This document shows positions 17,377 to 26,867 of a stretch of DNA of 64,000 nucleotides, one piece after another. A program made the position numbers and the translations under genes. This stretch comes from Pannonibacter phragmitetus_B (lineage in GTDB: Bacteria > Pseudomonadota > Alphaproteobacteria > Rhizobiales > Stappiaceae). The notes beneath the pieces are model-generated. The model did not search any database. It was not told the origin of the DNA and saw only the letters and a program-made list of their open reading frames with translations. Location of the stretch: positions 2,480,001 through 2,544,000 of the forward strand of contig NZ_JBNINT010000001.1 in assembly GCF_050510895.1 (NCBI RefSeq). Reading direction: 5' to 3'. The stretch's first letter is position 1, and every line of letters begins with the position of its first letter.

Positions 17377-17946
17377 ATGCTGAACCATCTCAGACCCGCC
17401 ATCGTGCTCACTCTCGCCATGACCGTCCTGACCGGACTGGCCTATCCGCTCGCCATCACCGGAGCCGCGCAGGTTCTGATGCCGGGGGCAGCCAACGGCA
17501 GCTTGATCGAGCAGGACGGGAAGCCCGCAGGCTCGCTCTACATCGGTCAGGCCTTCAGCGATCCGCGCCACTTCTGGTCCCGTCCTTCCGCAACTCCGGA
17601 CACGCCTTACAACGCAGGCGCCTCGTCCGGCTCGAACCTCGGCACCACCTCCGCCGCCCTCAAGGCGCGTGTGGAGGCAGAGGCTGCAAGGCTCACCGCC
17701 AGCGGCTTGAGGGCGCCCCTGCCCGCAGACGCTCTTATGGCCTCGGGCTCCGGCCTTGACCCGCATATCTCGCCCGCTTTCGCGCTGGCACAGGTGCCAC
17801 GCGTTGCTCAGGCACGCGGCCTTGCCGAGGCGAAGGTCAGAACCCTGCTGCGCGAGCACACGGAAGAGCCGATGCTTGGCGTCTTCGGGGAACCTCGTGT
17901 AAACGTGCTGGCGCTTAATCTGGCGCTCGACAGCCTCAAGGAGTGA
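17377..17946 (+). CDS. kdpC: Potassium-transporting ATPase subunit C
   Basis: 189-residue Kdp subunit with one N-terminal membrane helix (LRPAIVLTLAMTVLTGLAYPLAITG) and a periplasmic domain containing the family motifs GSLYIGQAF, FWSRPSAT and YNAGASSGSNLG, and the C-terminal DPHISPAFALAQVPRVA. KdpC assists potassium handling by the KdpFABC complex. It starts 4 nt after the kdpB stop and its end overlaps the possible GTG start of kdpD by 4 nt. Confidence 0.96.
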   Translation: MLNHLRPAIVLTLAMTVLTGLAYPLAITGAAQVLMPGAANGSLIEQDGKPAGSLYIGQAFSDPRHFWSRPSATPDTPYNAGASSGSNLGTTSAALKARVEAEAARLTASGLRAPLPADALMASGSGLDPHISPAFALAQVPRVAQARGLAEAKVRTLLREHTEEPMLGVFGEPRVNVLALNLALDSLKE

Positions 17947-17951
17947 GCCGC

Positions 17952-20633
17952 ATGGCCGAGGAAGACCGCAGGCCCGATCCGGATGCCCTGCTCGCCCTTG
18001 CGGACAAGGACCGGAGGGGCAAGCTGAGGGTCTTCCTCGGGGCAGCGCCAGGCGTCGGCAAGACCTTCGCCATGCTGAGCCGCGCGCAACGCCTCAAGGC
18101 CGATGGCATCGAAGTCGCAGTTGGGGTCGTCGAAACCCATGGGCGCAGCGAAACCGCTGCCTTGCTGGACGGGCTGAATGTCCTGCCGCGCAAGCGGGTG
18201 CTGCACCGCGGACGGATGCTGGAAGCCTTTGATCTGGACGGCGCCCTTGTGCGCCGTCCGCGCATTCTGATCGTCGATGAATTGGCCCACTCCAACCCGG
18301 AGGGCAGCCGCCATCCGAAACGCTATCAGGACATCGAGGAACTGACCGGCGCCGGCATTGATGTGTGGACCGCGCTCAACATCCAGCATCTGGAAAGCCT
18401 GGCAGACCTGGTGACGCAGATCACCGGCGTAACCGTGCGCGAGCGTGTGCCGGATGTGGTGCTGAAACGGGCGGACGAGGTGATCCTTGTTGATCTGACG
18501 CCTGCCGAGCTGATCGAGCGTCTGCAAGAGGGCAAGGTCTACCTGCCGGACAATGCCCGCCGGGCGACCGAACGGTTCTTCCGGGTTGGCAACCTCACCG
18601 CGCTGCGCGAGCTGGCCTTGCGGCGGACGGCTGGCCGCGTCGATGACCAGATGGTCGATTTTCTCAAGCAGCATGCCATCGAAGGGCCCTGGGCCACGAG
18701 CGAAAGGCTGATCGTTTGCGTGGGGCCGGATGACCTTTCGGAGAAGGTCGTCCGGGTGGCCAGCCGCCTCGCCTCTGGCCTCAACGCACCGTGGATGGCG
18801 GTTTCGGTGGAGCGTGCCGACCGGGAAGCAGAGACCAGCCCGGATCTGGCCCGCATCGAACATATCCTGCATCTGGCAGAGCAATTAGGCGCAGAAACCC
18901 GGCGCATCATCGGCACCGATTTCGTTGAGGAAATCCTGCGCCTTGCAAGGCGGGAGCATGCAACGCAGATCGTCATCGGCGTGCGCAAGAACCGGGACTG
19001 GCGGCGCTTTTTCACACCCTCCCTGCCCGAGGCTCTCTCCCGCCGCGCTTCTGGCATTGGCCTGCATCTGGTAACCCCCGAGCGCAAGGAAACACTGCGC
19101 CCCATCGCATGGCGTCCGCGTTTTTCCTGGAAGGACCTGCCGCATGCTGCGGCAACCGCCCTGCTGTTTGCCGCAGGCGTCACGGCCTTCGGTCAGTTAA
19201 TCGATCTCTTCGTGCACCTGCCCAACATTTCGCTGCTGTTCCTGCTGGCGGTTCTGGGGGCAGCCGTCACCTCAGGCTATACGGCAGCCTTGCTGGCAGT
19301 GATATTTTCGGCGCTCTGCTACAATTTCTTCTTCATCAATCCGCGCCACACCTTCACCATCGCTGCGCCGCACGAGGTGTTTTCGTTCTTCGTGTTCTTT
19401 TGCGTGGCCGTGATTGCGGGCGGCTTTGCTTCGCGTATCCGCGAACAGGCGGAGACGGCGCGCAAGCGGGCGACTGCGCTTCAGGCGCTCTATGATTTTT
19501 CACGCAAGCTGTCTGGCACGGAAAAGGCCGAGGATGTGATCTGGGCATCTGTCTCGCAGTTGCAGGCCAGTCTGAAGCGCAACATCGTCATGCTGGTGCC
19601 AGAGAACGGAGATCTGCGTATCGCCGGGGCCTGGCCACCGGATACGGAGCTGGACGTAACAGCCCTCACCGCTGCCCGCTGGGCGCTGGACAAGGAGGAG
19701 CGCGCCGGACACGGCACAGGCACCTTGCCCAACTGCCGCTTCGAGTTCCGCCCCCTGCTCAGCCCTCACGGTCCAGTGGGCGTTTGCGGTGTGGAGCAGA
19801 CAGGCGAGCGCATTGGCATCAATGAGGAACGGGCGCTGTCGGCCATTCTCGACCAGACAGCCATCGCCATCGACCGGGCCCGCCTGTCGGAAGCCAGCGC
19901 CGCCCAGACCGCACGGCAGGAGAGCGAGCGCTACCGCGATGCGCTGCTGTCTTCCATCTCGCATGACCTGCGGACACCTCTGGCAACGATCACAGGCTCC
20001 GTCACAAGCCTGCGCCAGCTTGGCCGGCGCATGAGCCCGGAAAGTCAGGATGACCTGCTGCAATCCATCGAGGAGGAAAGCAGCCGCATGAGCCGCTTCG
20101 TCGCCAACCTGCTGGACATGACGAGGATCGAGGCGGGCAGCCTTGAGCCACGGCAGGAATGGCTGGACGTGACGGACGTGATCCAGTCCTCCGTCGAGCG
20201 GGCAAGGCGCTACTTCCCCGGCCGGGCGATTGACACCGGCATAGCCCCCGGCCTGCCGCTGATCCGCGGCGACAGCGTGCTGCTAGGTCAGGTGCTGTTC
20301 AACCTGCTGGACAATGCCATCAAGTATGGCGGGCAGGAGCCGGTAAACGTTTATGCAAGGCAGGACGGGGAGGACGTGCTCATATCCGTCACAGATCTGG
20401 GCAAGGGGATTCCGCCGGAGGATCTTGAGCGGGTGTTCGAGAAGTTCTACCGGCGCGGCAAGGCAGATGGCCGGGCGCCCGGCACCGGGCTTGGCCTTGC
20501 CATCGCACGCGGTTTCGTGGAAGCCATGGGTGGGCGCATTCATGCCGAGAGCCCGGCCATCCGGCGCAAGGGAACACGGCTGGTCATGCGCTTTCCCGCC
20601 GGCCCCGCAGAGGAAGGAAAATTGCCAGAATGA
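17952..20633 (+). CDS. kdpD: Osmosensitive potassium channel histidine kinase
   Basis: Sensor kinase controlling the kdp operon, 893 residues from the ATG at 17952. Domains in order: KdpD N-terminal domain with Walker A GAAPGVGKT near residue 33-41, a universal-stress-like domain, four membrane helices (about residues 400-500), a GAF-like region, the dimerisation domain with the phospho-acceptor in SSISHDLRTPLATITGS and a HATPase domain (GTGLGLAIARGF). AAGGAG sits 8 nt before this ATG; a GTG at 17943 that overlaps the kdpC stop in GTGA is the alternative start. The stop overlaps kdpE in ATGA. Confidence 0.96.
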   Translation: MAEEDRRPDPDALLALADKDRRGKLRVFLGAAPGVGKTFAMLSRAQRLKADGIEVAVGVVETHGRSETAALLDGLNVLPRKRVLHRGRMLEAFDLDGALVRRPRILIVDELAHSNPEGSRHPKRYQDIEELTGAGIDVWTALNIQHLESLADLVTQITGVTVRERVPDVVLKRADEVILVDLTPAELIERLQEGKVYLPDNARRATERFFRVGNLTALRELALRRTAGRVDDQMVDFLKQHAIEGPWATSERLIVCVGPDDLSEKVVRVASRLASGLNAPWMAVSVERADREAETSPDLARIEHILHLAEQLGAETRRIIGTDFVEEILRLARREHATQIVIGVRKNRDWRRFFTPSLPEALSRRASGIGLHLVTPERKETLRPIAWRPRFSWKDLPHAAATALLFAAGVTAFGQLIDLFVHLPNISLLFLLAVLGAAVTSGYTAALLAVIFSALCYNFFFINPRHTFTIAAPHEVFSFFVFFCVAVIAGGFASRIREQAETARKRATALQALYDFSRKLSGTEKAEDVIWASVSQLQASLKRNIVMLVPENGDLRIAGAWPPDTELDVTALTAARWALDKEERAGHGTGTLPNCRFEFRPLLSPHGPVGVCGVEQTGERIGINEERALSAILDQTAIAIDRARLSEASAAQTARQESERYRDALLSSISHDLRTPLATITGSVTSLRQLGRRMSPESQDDLLQSIEEESSRMSRFVANLLDMTRIEAGSLEPRQEWLDVTDVIQSSVERARRYFPGRAIDTGIAPGLPLIRGDSVLLGQVLFNLLDNAIKYGGQEPVNVYARQDGEDVLISVTDLGKGIPPEDLERVFEKFYRRGKADGRAPGTGLGLAIARGFVEAMGGRIHAESPAIRRKGTRLVMRFPAGPAEEGKLPE

Positions 20634-21331
20634 CAGGACAGTCCTCCGGCGCACGCATCCTTGTCGTTGACGATGAGCCGCAGATCCAGCGGTTCCTCAA
20701 GCCTGCGCTAACGGCTGCGGGCTATGACGTTGTGGAAGCGGCAACCGGCGGCGACGCCTTGAAGGCGGTGGCAACCGCCGCGCCTGATCTTGTCATCCTT
20801 GATCTCGGCCTGCCGGACATGGACGGCAAGGACGTGATCGCCAGCCTGCGCGGCTGGAGCACCCTGCCGATCCTTATCCTCTCCGCCCGCGACCGGGAGA
20901 GCGAGAAGATCGCCGCGCTGGACCTGGGCGCCGACGACTACATCGAAAAGCCCTTCGGCATCGGCGAGCTGACTGCCCGCATCCGCACCGCCCTGCGCCA
21001 CCGGGGGCAGACCGAAGCCTTGCCGCAGGTGCTGGAGACGGACGGGCTTGTGATCGATACCATCCGCCGCACTGTCTCGCGTGATGGCGGCGAGATCCGG
21101 CTGACACCGAAGGAATATGACCTGCTTGCCCTGCTCTCCCGCCATGCCGGGCGCGTCGTCACCCATCGCATCCTGCTGACCTCCGTCTGGGGCCCGGCAC
21201 ACGGGGATGACCTGCAGTATCTGCGCGTCTTCATCGGCCAGTTGCGCCAGAAGATCGAGCGCGACCCGGCCGCCCCCGCCATCCTGCGCACGGAACCCGG
21301 CGTCGGCTACCGGCTGATGACCGGAGAATGA
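20630..21331 (+). CDS. kdpE: Kdp operon response regulator
   Basis: 233-residue OmpR/PhoB-type regulator and partner of KdpD. The receiver has VVDDEP, the phospho-acceptor in LVILDLGLPDMDG, a threonine-to-serine switch in ILILSARD and YIEKPF. The C-terminal winged helix includes RLTPKEYDLLALLSRHAGRV and ends RTEPGVGYRLMTGE, typical of KdpE. It overlaps kdpD by 4 nt. Having the kinase and regulator behind kdpFABC is the usual arrangement, and the pair should activate the promoter upstream of 13387 at low potassium or high osmolarity. Confidence 0.96.
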   Translation: MTGQSSGARILVVDDEPQIQRFLKPALTAAGYDVVEAATGGDALKAVATAAPDLVILDLGLPDMDGKDVIASLRGWSTLPILILSARDRESEKIAALDLGADDYIEKPFGIGELTARIRTALRHRGQTEALPQVLETDGLVIDTIRRTVSRDGGEIRLTPKEYDLLALLSRHAGRVVTHRILLTSVWGPAHGDDLQYLRVFIGQLRQKIERDPAAPAILRTEPGVGYRLMTGE

Positions 21332-21397
21332 GAAGCGTGCGGCTTTTTCTTGCGGGTGCGGCGGCGTTTCTGCCGTTCGCCGCTGGGCCCTTCCTCC

Positions 21398-22903
21398 TCA
21401 GTCGAGATCCTGCCTGAAGGTTTCAATCAGCTTGTTCTTCAGGATCTTGCCCGTCGGTGCGGCAGGCAGGGCGTTGGTGATGATGATGCGGGAGGGCACC
21501 TTGTAGGGCGAGAGGCGGCTGGCGGCATGGTCATGCAGTTCCTTTTCGGTCAGCGCCGCAGCATCGCGGACCTGACAGAAGGCAAGAACCTCCTCATTGC
21601 CGCCACTCACCGTGCGGCCAACAACAGCACATTGCAGCACGCCCGGATGATCGTTCAGCGCGCTCTCCACCTCCGGCGGATAAACGTTGAAGCCGCCCCG
21701 GATGATCAGCTCGCGGGCGCGCCCGGCAATGTGGAGATTGCCCTCGTCATCAATGCGGCCCAGATCGCCGGTGCGCAGAAAGCCCTCTTCGTCAAAAACG
21801 GCTGCCGTTTCCGCCGGGTTGCGGAAATAGCCGGGCATCACATGCGGGCCGCGTGTCAGGATTTCGCCCACCCCGTCGCTGCCCGGATTGCGCAGTTTCA
21901 ATTCCACGCCGGGCAGCGCAGGGCCGACGCTGACATCGGCCACACCACGCGGATTGACGGTCAGGGTCACACCCGCCGTCGTTTCGGTCATTCCATAGCC
22001 GTTCTGCAGGGCGCAGCCGTAGAAATGCTCCGCCCGGCGCTTCCAGTCAGGATCGAGCGGCGCGGCGCCGGAGGAAACGTAGCGCAAGGTCTTCGTGGGC
22101 AGTTGCGCCAGGCCTTGCTTGTCCGCTTCAGCCATAACCAGTGCATGGATCTGCGGCACTGCCGGCATCACGGTGACTCCGGAATTCAGCGCCTCGAGCA
22201 CGGTAGCCGCGTTGAAGCGCGGGAAGAGCCAGAGACTGGCACCAGCGACGACGCTTGCGATCATCATCGACGTCAGGCCGAAAACATGGGTCATGGGCAG
22301 AACGCCGAGGATCAGGTCTTCGCTCACAATCTTGCGCATGCGCACGGAGGTTTCACCGCCGAACAGCAGATTGGAATGAGTGAGCATGACGCCTTTGGGC
22401 GTGCCTGTCGTGCCGGTGGTGTAGAGGATCACCGCCACCGCTTCCCGGCCGGGACGGACAGGCTCGGGAACGGCGTCCGGGAAAGGACCGGAAATTTCAA
22501 GTGCGCCAAGGGCGGTCCGCCAGGACCGCGCGCCCGCCTCCGCCGCATGAGCGGCTGCATCAGGCGACACGTTGGAGAGATAGACGGTCAGCTTCGGGTC
22601 CGCATGCGGGGCAATGCGCTGCAGCTCGTGGCTGGTCATGCGCGCATTCACGGGGACGGCAATCGCGTTGAGTCTGGAAGCGGCCATGACGAGGCCGACC
22701 AGTGCCGCGCAGTTTTCAGCCAGAATGAGCAGCCTGTCGCCAGCCTGAATCCCAAGGCCGGAAAGTTCGGAGGCCATGGCATCTACCGCTTCGTTGAGGG
22801 CGCCGTAGGCTATGCTGCTCCCATCGAAGTCACGGAAGGCGATGGCCTCGGGCCGGGCAGCGAGATGGACGTCAAGCGGTTGATGGATACGGCTGAAAGA
22901 CAT
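21398..22903 (-). CDS. Acyl-CoA synthetase (AMP-forming), PimA-like
   Basis: 501-residue ANL-superfamily ligase that activates a carboxylic acid to its CoA thioester with ATP. The P-loop YTTGTTGTPKGV is at residues 161-172, followed by the YGMTE motif, GEILTRGPHVMPGY, the hinge LRTGDLGRID and the catalytic lysine in PTGKILKNKL. It is the last gene of the ten-gene minus-strand operon, 113 nt after the thioesterase. Given the TRAP transporter and beta-oxidation enzymes upstream, its substrate is probably the imported acid. The chain length or ring type cannot be read from sequence; similarity in context to the pimelate operon suggests a dicarboxylate. Confidence 0.88.
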   Translation of the reverse strand: MSFSRIHQPLDVHLAARPEAIAFRDFDGSSIAYGALNEAVDAMASELSGLGIQAGDRLLILAENCAALVGLVMAASRLNAIAVPVNARMTSHELQRIAPHADPKLTVYLSNVSPDAAAHAAEAGARSWRTALGALEISGPFPDAVPEPVRPGREAVAVILYTTGTTGTPKGVMLTHSNLLFGGETSVRMRKIVSEDLILGVLPMTHVFGLTSMMIASVVAGASLWLFPRFNAATVLEALNSGVTVMPAVPQIHALVMAEADKQGLAQLPTKTLRYVSSGAAPLDPDWKRRAEHFYGCALQNGYGMTETTAGVTLTVNPRGVADVSVGPALPGVELKLRNPGSDGVGEILTRGPHVMPGYFRNPAETAAVFDEEGFLRTGDLGRIDDEGNLHIAGRARELIIRGGFNVYPPEVESALNDHPGVLQCAVVGRTVSGGNEEVLAFCQVRDAAALTEKELHDHAASRLSPYKVPSRIIITNALPAAPTGKILKNKLIETFRQDLD

Positions 22904-23016
22904 GAAGTTCCTCCCGGACCACCGATGGCCATTCTGGCGGGCCAGCTGCGTCCCTTTTGCTAGGTCTAGGTAATCCCAATTGCTCCGGGCTGGGTCCTCC
23001 CCCGCCCGGAACGCTG

Positions 23017-23481
23017 TCAGACACCGTCAGGCACCGGCTGCGCCGCCTTCGCCGCTTCCGGCGGGGGAACAGGCGCACGCTTGAACACCCCAGAAGCGGT
23101 TGCGATGAGCGTGCCATCGTCATGAAACAGTTCGGCGCTGGCGAAGATGATCTTCCGTCCCCCGCCAGTGACCCGGCCAATGGCCGTGACGCCACCCATG
23201 TGCCCGGCTGCAAGGAAGTTCACATTGAGCGACAGGGTCGTGAAGGGCTGGCGGCCGGTATCATCCACAGTCAGGCTGGCCGACACCGCACAGGCATTGT
23301 CCAGAAGCAGCGTGGCGATGCCGCCGTGAAGGGTGTTCTGGCGGTTGACATGCCGCTCATCCACGATCAGGCGGCAGCGGGCTCCACCATCAGGATGGCC
23401 AACCTCCAGCGTATAGCCGATCAGCCGCTGGCTGCCGGTTTCCTCCGTGATCAGCCGGGAGCTTTCGCCACGCAGTGTCAT
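23017..23481 (-). CDS. PaaI family hotdog thioesterase
   Basis: 154-residue acyl-CoA thioesterase of the hotdog fold. The catalytic region VNRQNTLHGGIATLLLDNA contains the HGG motif with the downstream acidic residue, and TTLSLNVNFLAAGHMGGVTA follows as in PaaI/YdiI proteins. In a beta-oxidation cluster such enzymes are thought to rescue CoA from dead-end thioesters. Its start overlaps the end of the second acyl-CoA dehydrogenase by 4 nt (ATGA), so it is translationally coupled. Confidence 0.88.
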   Translation of the reverse strand: MTLRGESSRLITEETGSQRLIGYTLEVGHPDGGARCRLIVDERHVNRQNTLHGGIATLLLDNACAVSASLTVDDTGRQPFTTLSLNVNFLAAGHMGGVTAIGRVTGGGRKIIFASAELFHDDGTLIATASGVFKRAPVPPPEAAKAAQPVPDGV

Positions 23482-24476
23482 GCGGCAGACAACGCGATGA
23501 AGCGCTCCAGATGGACGTCACTGTCACCAAAGCGGGCATCTGCGGCCAGCAGGCGGCGCACCAGAGAGGCAAGTTCATACTCTTCGGTCATGCCGATGCC
23601 GCCGTGAAGCTGCACCGCCTCTTCGGCAACCAGCCGCGCCACCTTGCCAACCAGAACCTTGGTGGCGGCCACCTGCCGGTCCCGGTCTGCACTGTCGAGA
23701 TGCCCGGCCAGATTCCAGACCGCAGAACGGGCCTGTTCCACTTCGGTGATCACATCGGCAAAGCGGTGTTGCAACGCCTGGAAGGAGCCAATCGGCCGGC
23801 CGAACTGCTTGCGGGTCTTGAGGTAGTCGATCGTCAGATCCACCGTGCGCTCCATCACGCCCAGCGCATCGGCACACACAGCCAGGATCGCCGCAGCCTG
23901 AGGGCGGGCCAGAAGCTCCGGACCTCCGATCCGGCGGGCCGGAGTGGCCGCGAAGCTGATCTCGGCTGCCCGCCCGCCGTCCATCAACGGGTATGCGCGT
24001 GAAGAAACACCGTCCGCCTGAGCTTCGATCAGGTAAAGCCCATCCACCGCGCTGACAATGAAATGTGTCGCCGTATCAGCTCCGGCAACCAGAGATTTTT
24101 CGCCGCTCAGCTTGCCATCCTGCACTGAGGTTTTCACCGTGCCGTCGTAGCGGGTGCCGGGCTCATCAAGCGCCACCGCAAGCCGGATTTCGCCGGAGGC
24201 CGCAGCCTCGGCAAGCTCCGTCTCGCCAGCTTCCGCAAGAATGCCAGCCCCCAGAACCAGACTGTCCAGAAAGGGCATCACGGCAGCGGCGCGGCCAAGC
24301 GTGGAAAAGACCTGCAGAATATCGGGACCAAGCCCGCCAAATCCGCCGTGCTCTTCCCGCAGAAGGGCAGCCCCGACGCCAAGCTCCAGCAGCGCATTAA
24401 GATCACTGCCGCGCTGAAGCGTTCGGGCAAGGCTTTCGCCAAGCATTGTCTGTTCTTCGGTAAATTCGAAATTCAT
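23478..24476 (-). CDS. Acyl-CoA dehydrogenase, small-type partner subunit (PimD-like)
   Basis: 332-residue acyl-CoA dehydrogenase starting MNFEFTEEQTMLGESLARTL at ATG 24476, preceded by a GAGGGGG ribosome-binding site. It keeps the N-terminal helical domain and the C-terminal segment (TRKQFGRPIGSFQALQHRFADV, then AVQLHGGIGMTEEYEL) that binds FAD and forms the active site. It is shorter than typical (about 380). Pairs of one full-length and one divergent dehydrogenase occur in pimelate and aromatic side-chain operons and act as heteromers. In the given sequence it is joined in frame to the upstream dehydrogenase only because that gene has a frameshift; the 732-residue fusion is not real. Confidence 0.88.
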   Translation of the reverse strand: MNFEFTEEQTMLGESLARTLQRGSDLNALLELGVGAALLREEHGGFGGLGPDILQVFSTLGRAAAVMPFLDSLVLGAGILAEAGETELAEAAASGEIRLAVALDEPGTRYDGTVKTSVQDGKLSGEKSLVAGADTATHFIVSAVDGLYLIEAQADGVSSRAYPLMDGGRAAEISFAATPARRIGGPELLARPQAAAILAVCADALGVMERTVDLTIDYLKTRKQFGRPIGSFQALQHRFADVITEVEQARSAVWNLAGHLDSADRDRQVAATKVLVGKVARLVAEEAVQLHGGIGMTEEYELASLVRRLLAADARFGDSDVHLERFIALSAA

Positions 24477-24486
24477 GACAGCCCCC

Positions 24487-25676
24487 TCACAAGCCCAGAA
24501 TCTGCTTGGCGATGATCGTCCGCTGGACCTCGCTTGATCCGCCGTAGATCGAAAGCTTGCGGTTGTTGAGATATGCGCGGGTTGCCGCAGCCGCTTCTTC
24601 CGGCCCGGGTGCGGCTTCCTCGTTGCCCAGCCCCTCGGAGGGAAAGCAAGCGCCCACGGACCAGCGGCCCGGCGGGTCAGGTCATTGATGGTCTGGCGGA
24701 TCTGCGTGCCCTTGAGCTTCAGCATGGAGCTCTGCGGCCCCGGCGCCTGCCCCGCAGCGGCCTGCGCCAGCATGCGCAGGTTCGTCGTTGCCATGGCCAT
24801 GAGATCAATTTCGACTTCCGCAATCCTTGCGGCGAACAGCGGATTTTCCAGCAGCGGCTTGCCGTTGGCCACCTGAGCCCTGGCCATGCGCTTCAGCGAG
24901 GCAAGGCCAGCGGTGGCAAAACCGACACCGGCAATGTTCGTCCGCTCGTGGGTCAGCAGATACTTGGCGTAGGTCCAGCCCTCGTTCTCCGTGCCAACCA
25001 GATTGGCCACCGGCACACGCACATTATCGAAGAAGACCTCGTTGACCTCCGGCGTGCCATCCAGAAGCACGATCGGGCGCACGGTGATGCCCGGTGTATT
25101 CATGTCGATCAGAAGGAAGCTGATCCCTTCCTGCGGCTTGCCGTCAGCCTTCGTGCGCACCAGACAGAAGATCCAGTTGGCGTGCTGGCCAAGGGTCGTC
25201 CAGGTCTTCTGGCCGTTGACCACATAGTGATCGCCATCCCGCACGGCGCTTGTCTTGAGAGACGCAAGATCGGACCCGGCGCCCGGCTCGGAATAGCCCT
25301 GGCACCACCAGTCCTGACCATTGAGGATGCGCGGCAGGAAGTAGTCCTGCTGCGCCTTCGAGCCGAACTTCTGAAGAACCGGCCCGAGCATCATGATGCC
25401 GAAGGGCAGAATGCGGGGCGCATAGGCCGTGGCGCTTTCTTCCTCGAAGATATGGCGCTGGAACGCTGTCCAGCCTGCACCGCCAAACTCCTTCGGCCAG
25501 ACACCGGCCAGCCAGCCCTTTTCATTCAGAATGGCATGCCATTCCTCGATCTCGGCCTTGGTGAGCTCCTTCTGCAGGCGCACCTTTTCCGAAAGCCGCG
25601 CAGGCAGACGGTCCTTGAGAAACTGGCGCACTTCGGCGCGGAAAGCCTGATCTTCAGGCGAAAAGGTCATATCCAT
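24487..25676 (-). pseudogene. Acyl-CoA dehydrogenase, large type (PimC-like), frameshifted near the 3' end
   Basis: FAD-dependent alpha,beta-dehydrogenation of an acyl-CoA. The start MDMTFSPEDQAFRAEVRQFL and the block GYSEPGAGSDLASLKTSA with TWTTLGQHANWIF match the large subunit of pimeloyl-CoA-type dehydrogenases. Near residue 345 the given frame leaves the family (WALAFPPRGWATRK). Adding one base to the GGG run at 24640-24642 (plus strand) restores SEGLGNEEAAPG, RAYLNNRKLSIYGGSSEVQR and AKQILGL with a TGA at 24489-24487, a 396-residue protein of normal length ending 10 nt before the next gene. This is most likely a sequencing error. Confidence 0.9.
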
Positions 25677-25688
25677 GGTTATCCCGGC

Positions 25689-26867
25689 TCAAAAGATTTC
25701 AATCAGGCCGGCGGCACCCTGTCCGCCACCGATGCACATGGTCACAACGCCCCACTTTGCCTTCCGGCGGCGCCCCTCCAGCAGGATGTGCCCTGCCATG
25801 CGCGCCCCGCTCATGCCGAAGGGGTGGCCGATGGCAATGGAACCGCCATTGACGTTCAGCTTCTCCGGATCAATGCCGAGACGGTCACGGCAGTAGAGAA
25901 CCTGGCTGGCGAAGGCTTCGTTCAGCTCCCACAGGCCGATGTCCTCAATGCTGAGGCCTGCCCGTTCCAGAAGGCGGGGCACAGCGAAGACGGGGCCGAT
26001 GCCCATCTCGTCCGGCTCGCAGCCAGCAACCGCAAAGCCACGGAAAGCTCCCAGCGGCTCAATGCCTTCACGGGCAGCAAGCTCGCCGCTCATCACCACC
26101 AGAGAGGCTGCACCATCGGAGAGCTGGGACGCATTGCCCGCCGTGATGAACTTGCCCTCTCCCTTCACCGGCTGAAGTGCAGCAAGCCCCTCAAGCGTGG
26201 TGGACGGGCGGTTGCATTCGTCGCTGGCGAAGACAATCTCCTCGTCCTTCGTTTCGCCGGTTGCCTTGTCGGCGACGCGCCGCGTCACCTTCAGGGGGAT
26301 GATCTCTTCGGCAAACAACCCAGCAGCCTGCGCCGCGGCGATCCTCTGCTGGCTACGCAGTGAATATTCATCCTGCGCCTCTCGGCTGATGCCATAGCGC
26401 GATGCGACGATATCCGCCGTGTCGATCATGGGCATGTAGAGATCAGGGTGATGCTCCTCGAGCCAGGCCTCACGCGAGTGGCGCGGAGGCGGCTGGTTCA
26501 GGCTGATGGACTCCAGTCCGCCAGTCAGCACGGCACCCGCACCTTCCGCACGCACCATATGCGCACCCATCGCCAGCGCCTGCAGCCCGGAGGCGCAGAA
26601 GCGGTTGACCGTGGTGCCGGCAACGGTCACGGGCAAACCGGCACGCAGAACGATCTGCCGGGCAATGTTGCCGCCGGTGGCGTGCTCGGGATAGCCAGTG
26701 CCCCAGATGCTGTCCTCGATCAGCGCCGGATCGATTTTCGCCCGCTCTATCGCATGGCGGGCCGTCTCCCCGCCCATCCATGCACCATGTGTCAGGTTCA
26801 GGCTGCCCCGGGCTGCCTTGCCAATCCCGGTGCGTGCTGTCGAAACAATTACAGCCTCCCTCATCAT
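25689..26867 (-). CDS. Acetyl-CoA C-acyltransferase (thiolase)
   Basis: 392-residue thiolase catalysing the final, CoA-dependent cleavage of 3-ketoacyl-CoA. The acylated cysteine is Cys91 in NRFCASGLQ, the histidine is in AIGHPFGMSGARM and the second cysteine is in CIGGGQGAAGL. Two adjacent ATG codons (26867 and 26864) are possible; the first overlaps the stop of the upstream bifunctional gene. Its place between the hydratase/dehydrogenase and the acyl-CoA dehydrogenases shows a degradative role rather than polyhydroxybutyrate or mevalonate synthesis. Confidence 0.93.
   Translation of the reverse strand: MMREAVIVSTARTGIGKAARGSLNLTHGAWMGGETARHAIERAKIDPALIEDSIWGTGYPEHATGGNIARQIVLRAGLPVTVAGTTVNRFCASGLQALAMGAHMVRAEGAGAVLTGGLESISLNQPPPRHSREAWLEEHHPDLYMPMIDTADIVASRYGISREAQDEYSLRSQQRIAAAQAAGLFAEEIIPLKVTRRVADKATGETKDEEIVFASDECNRPSTTLEGLAALQPVKGEGKFITAGNASQLSDGAASLVVMSGELAAREGIEPLGAFRGFAVAGCEPDEMGIGPVFAVPRLLERAGLSIEDIGLWELNEAFASQVLYCRDRLGIDPEKLNVNGGSIAIGHPFGMSGARMAGHILLEGRRRKAKWGVVTMCIGGGQGAAGLIEIF

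Noticed and set aside
16062..17420. 452-residue minus-strand open frame opposite kdpB
   Set aside because: It mirrors kdpB, whose ATPase motifs are unmistakable.
23478..25676. A single 732-residue double acyl-CoA dehydrogenase
   Set aside because: The join arises only because the first gene is out of frame after 24640. Correcting one base gives two normal proteins with a stop at 24487-24489 and a ribosome-binding site before the second.
24573..26363. 596-residue plus-strand open frame opposite the dehydrogenase and thiolase genes
   Set aside because: Shadow of two well-supported minus-strand genes, with no domain of its own.
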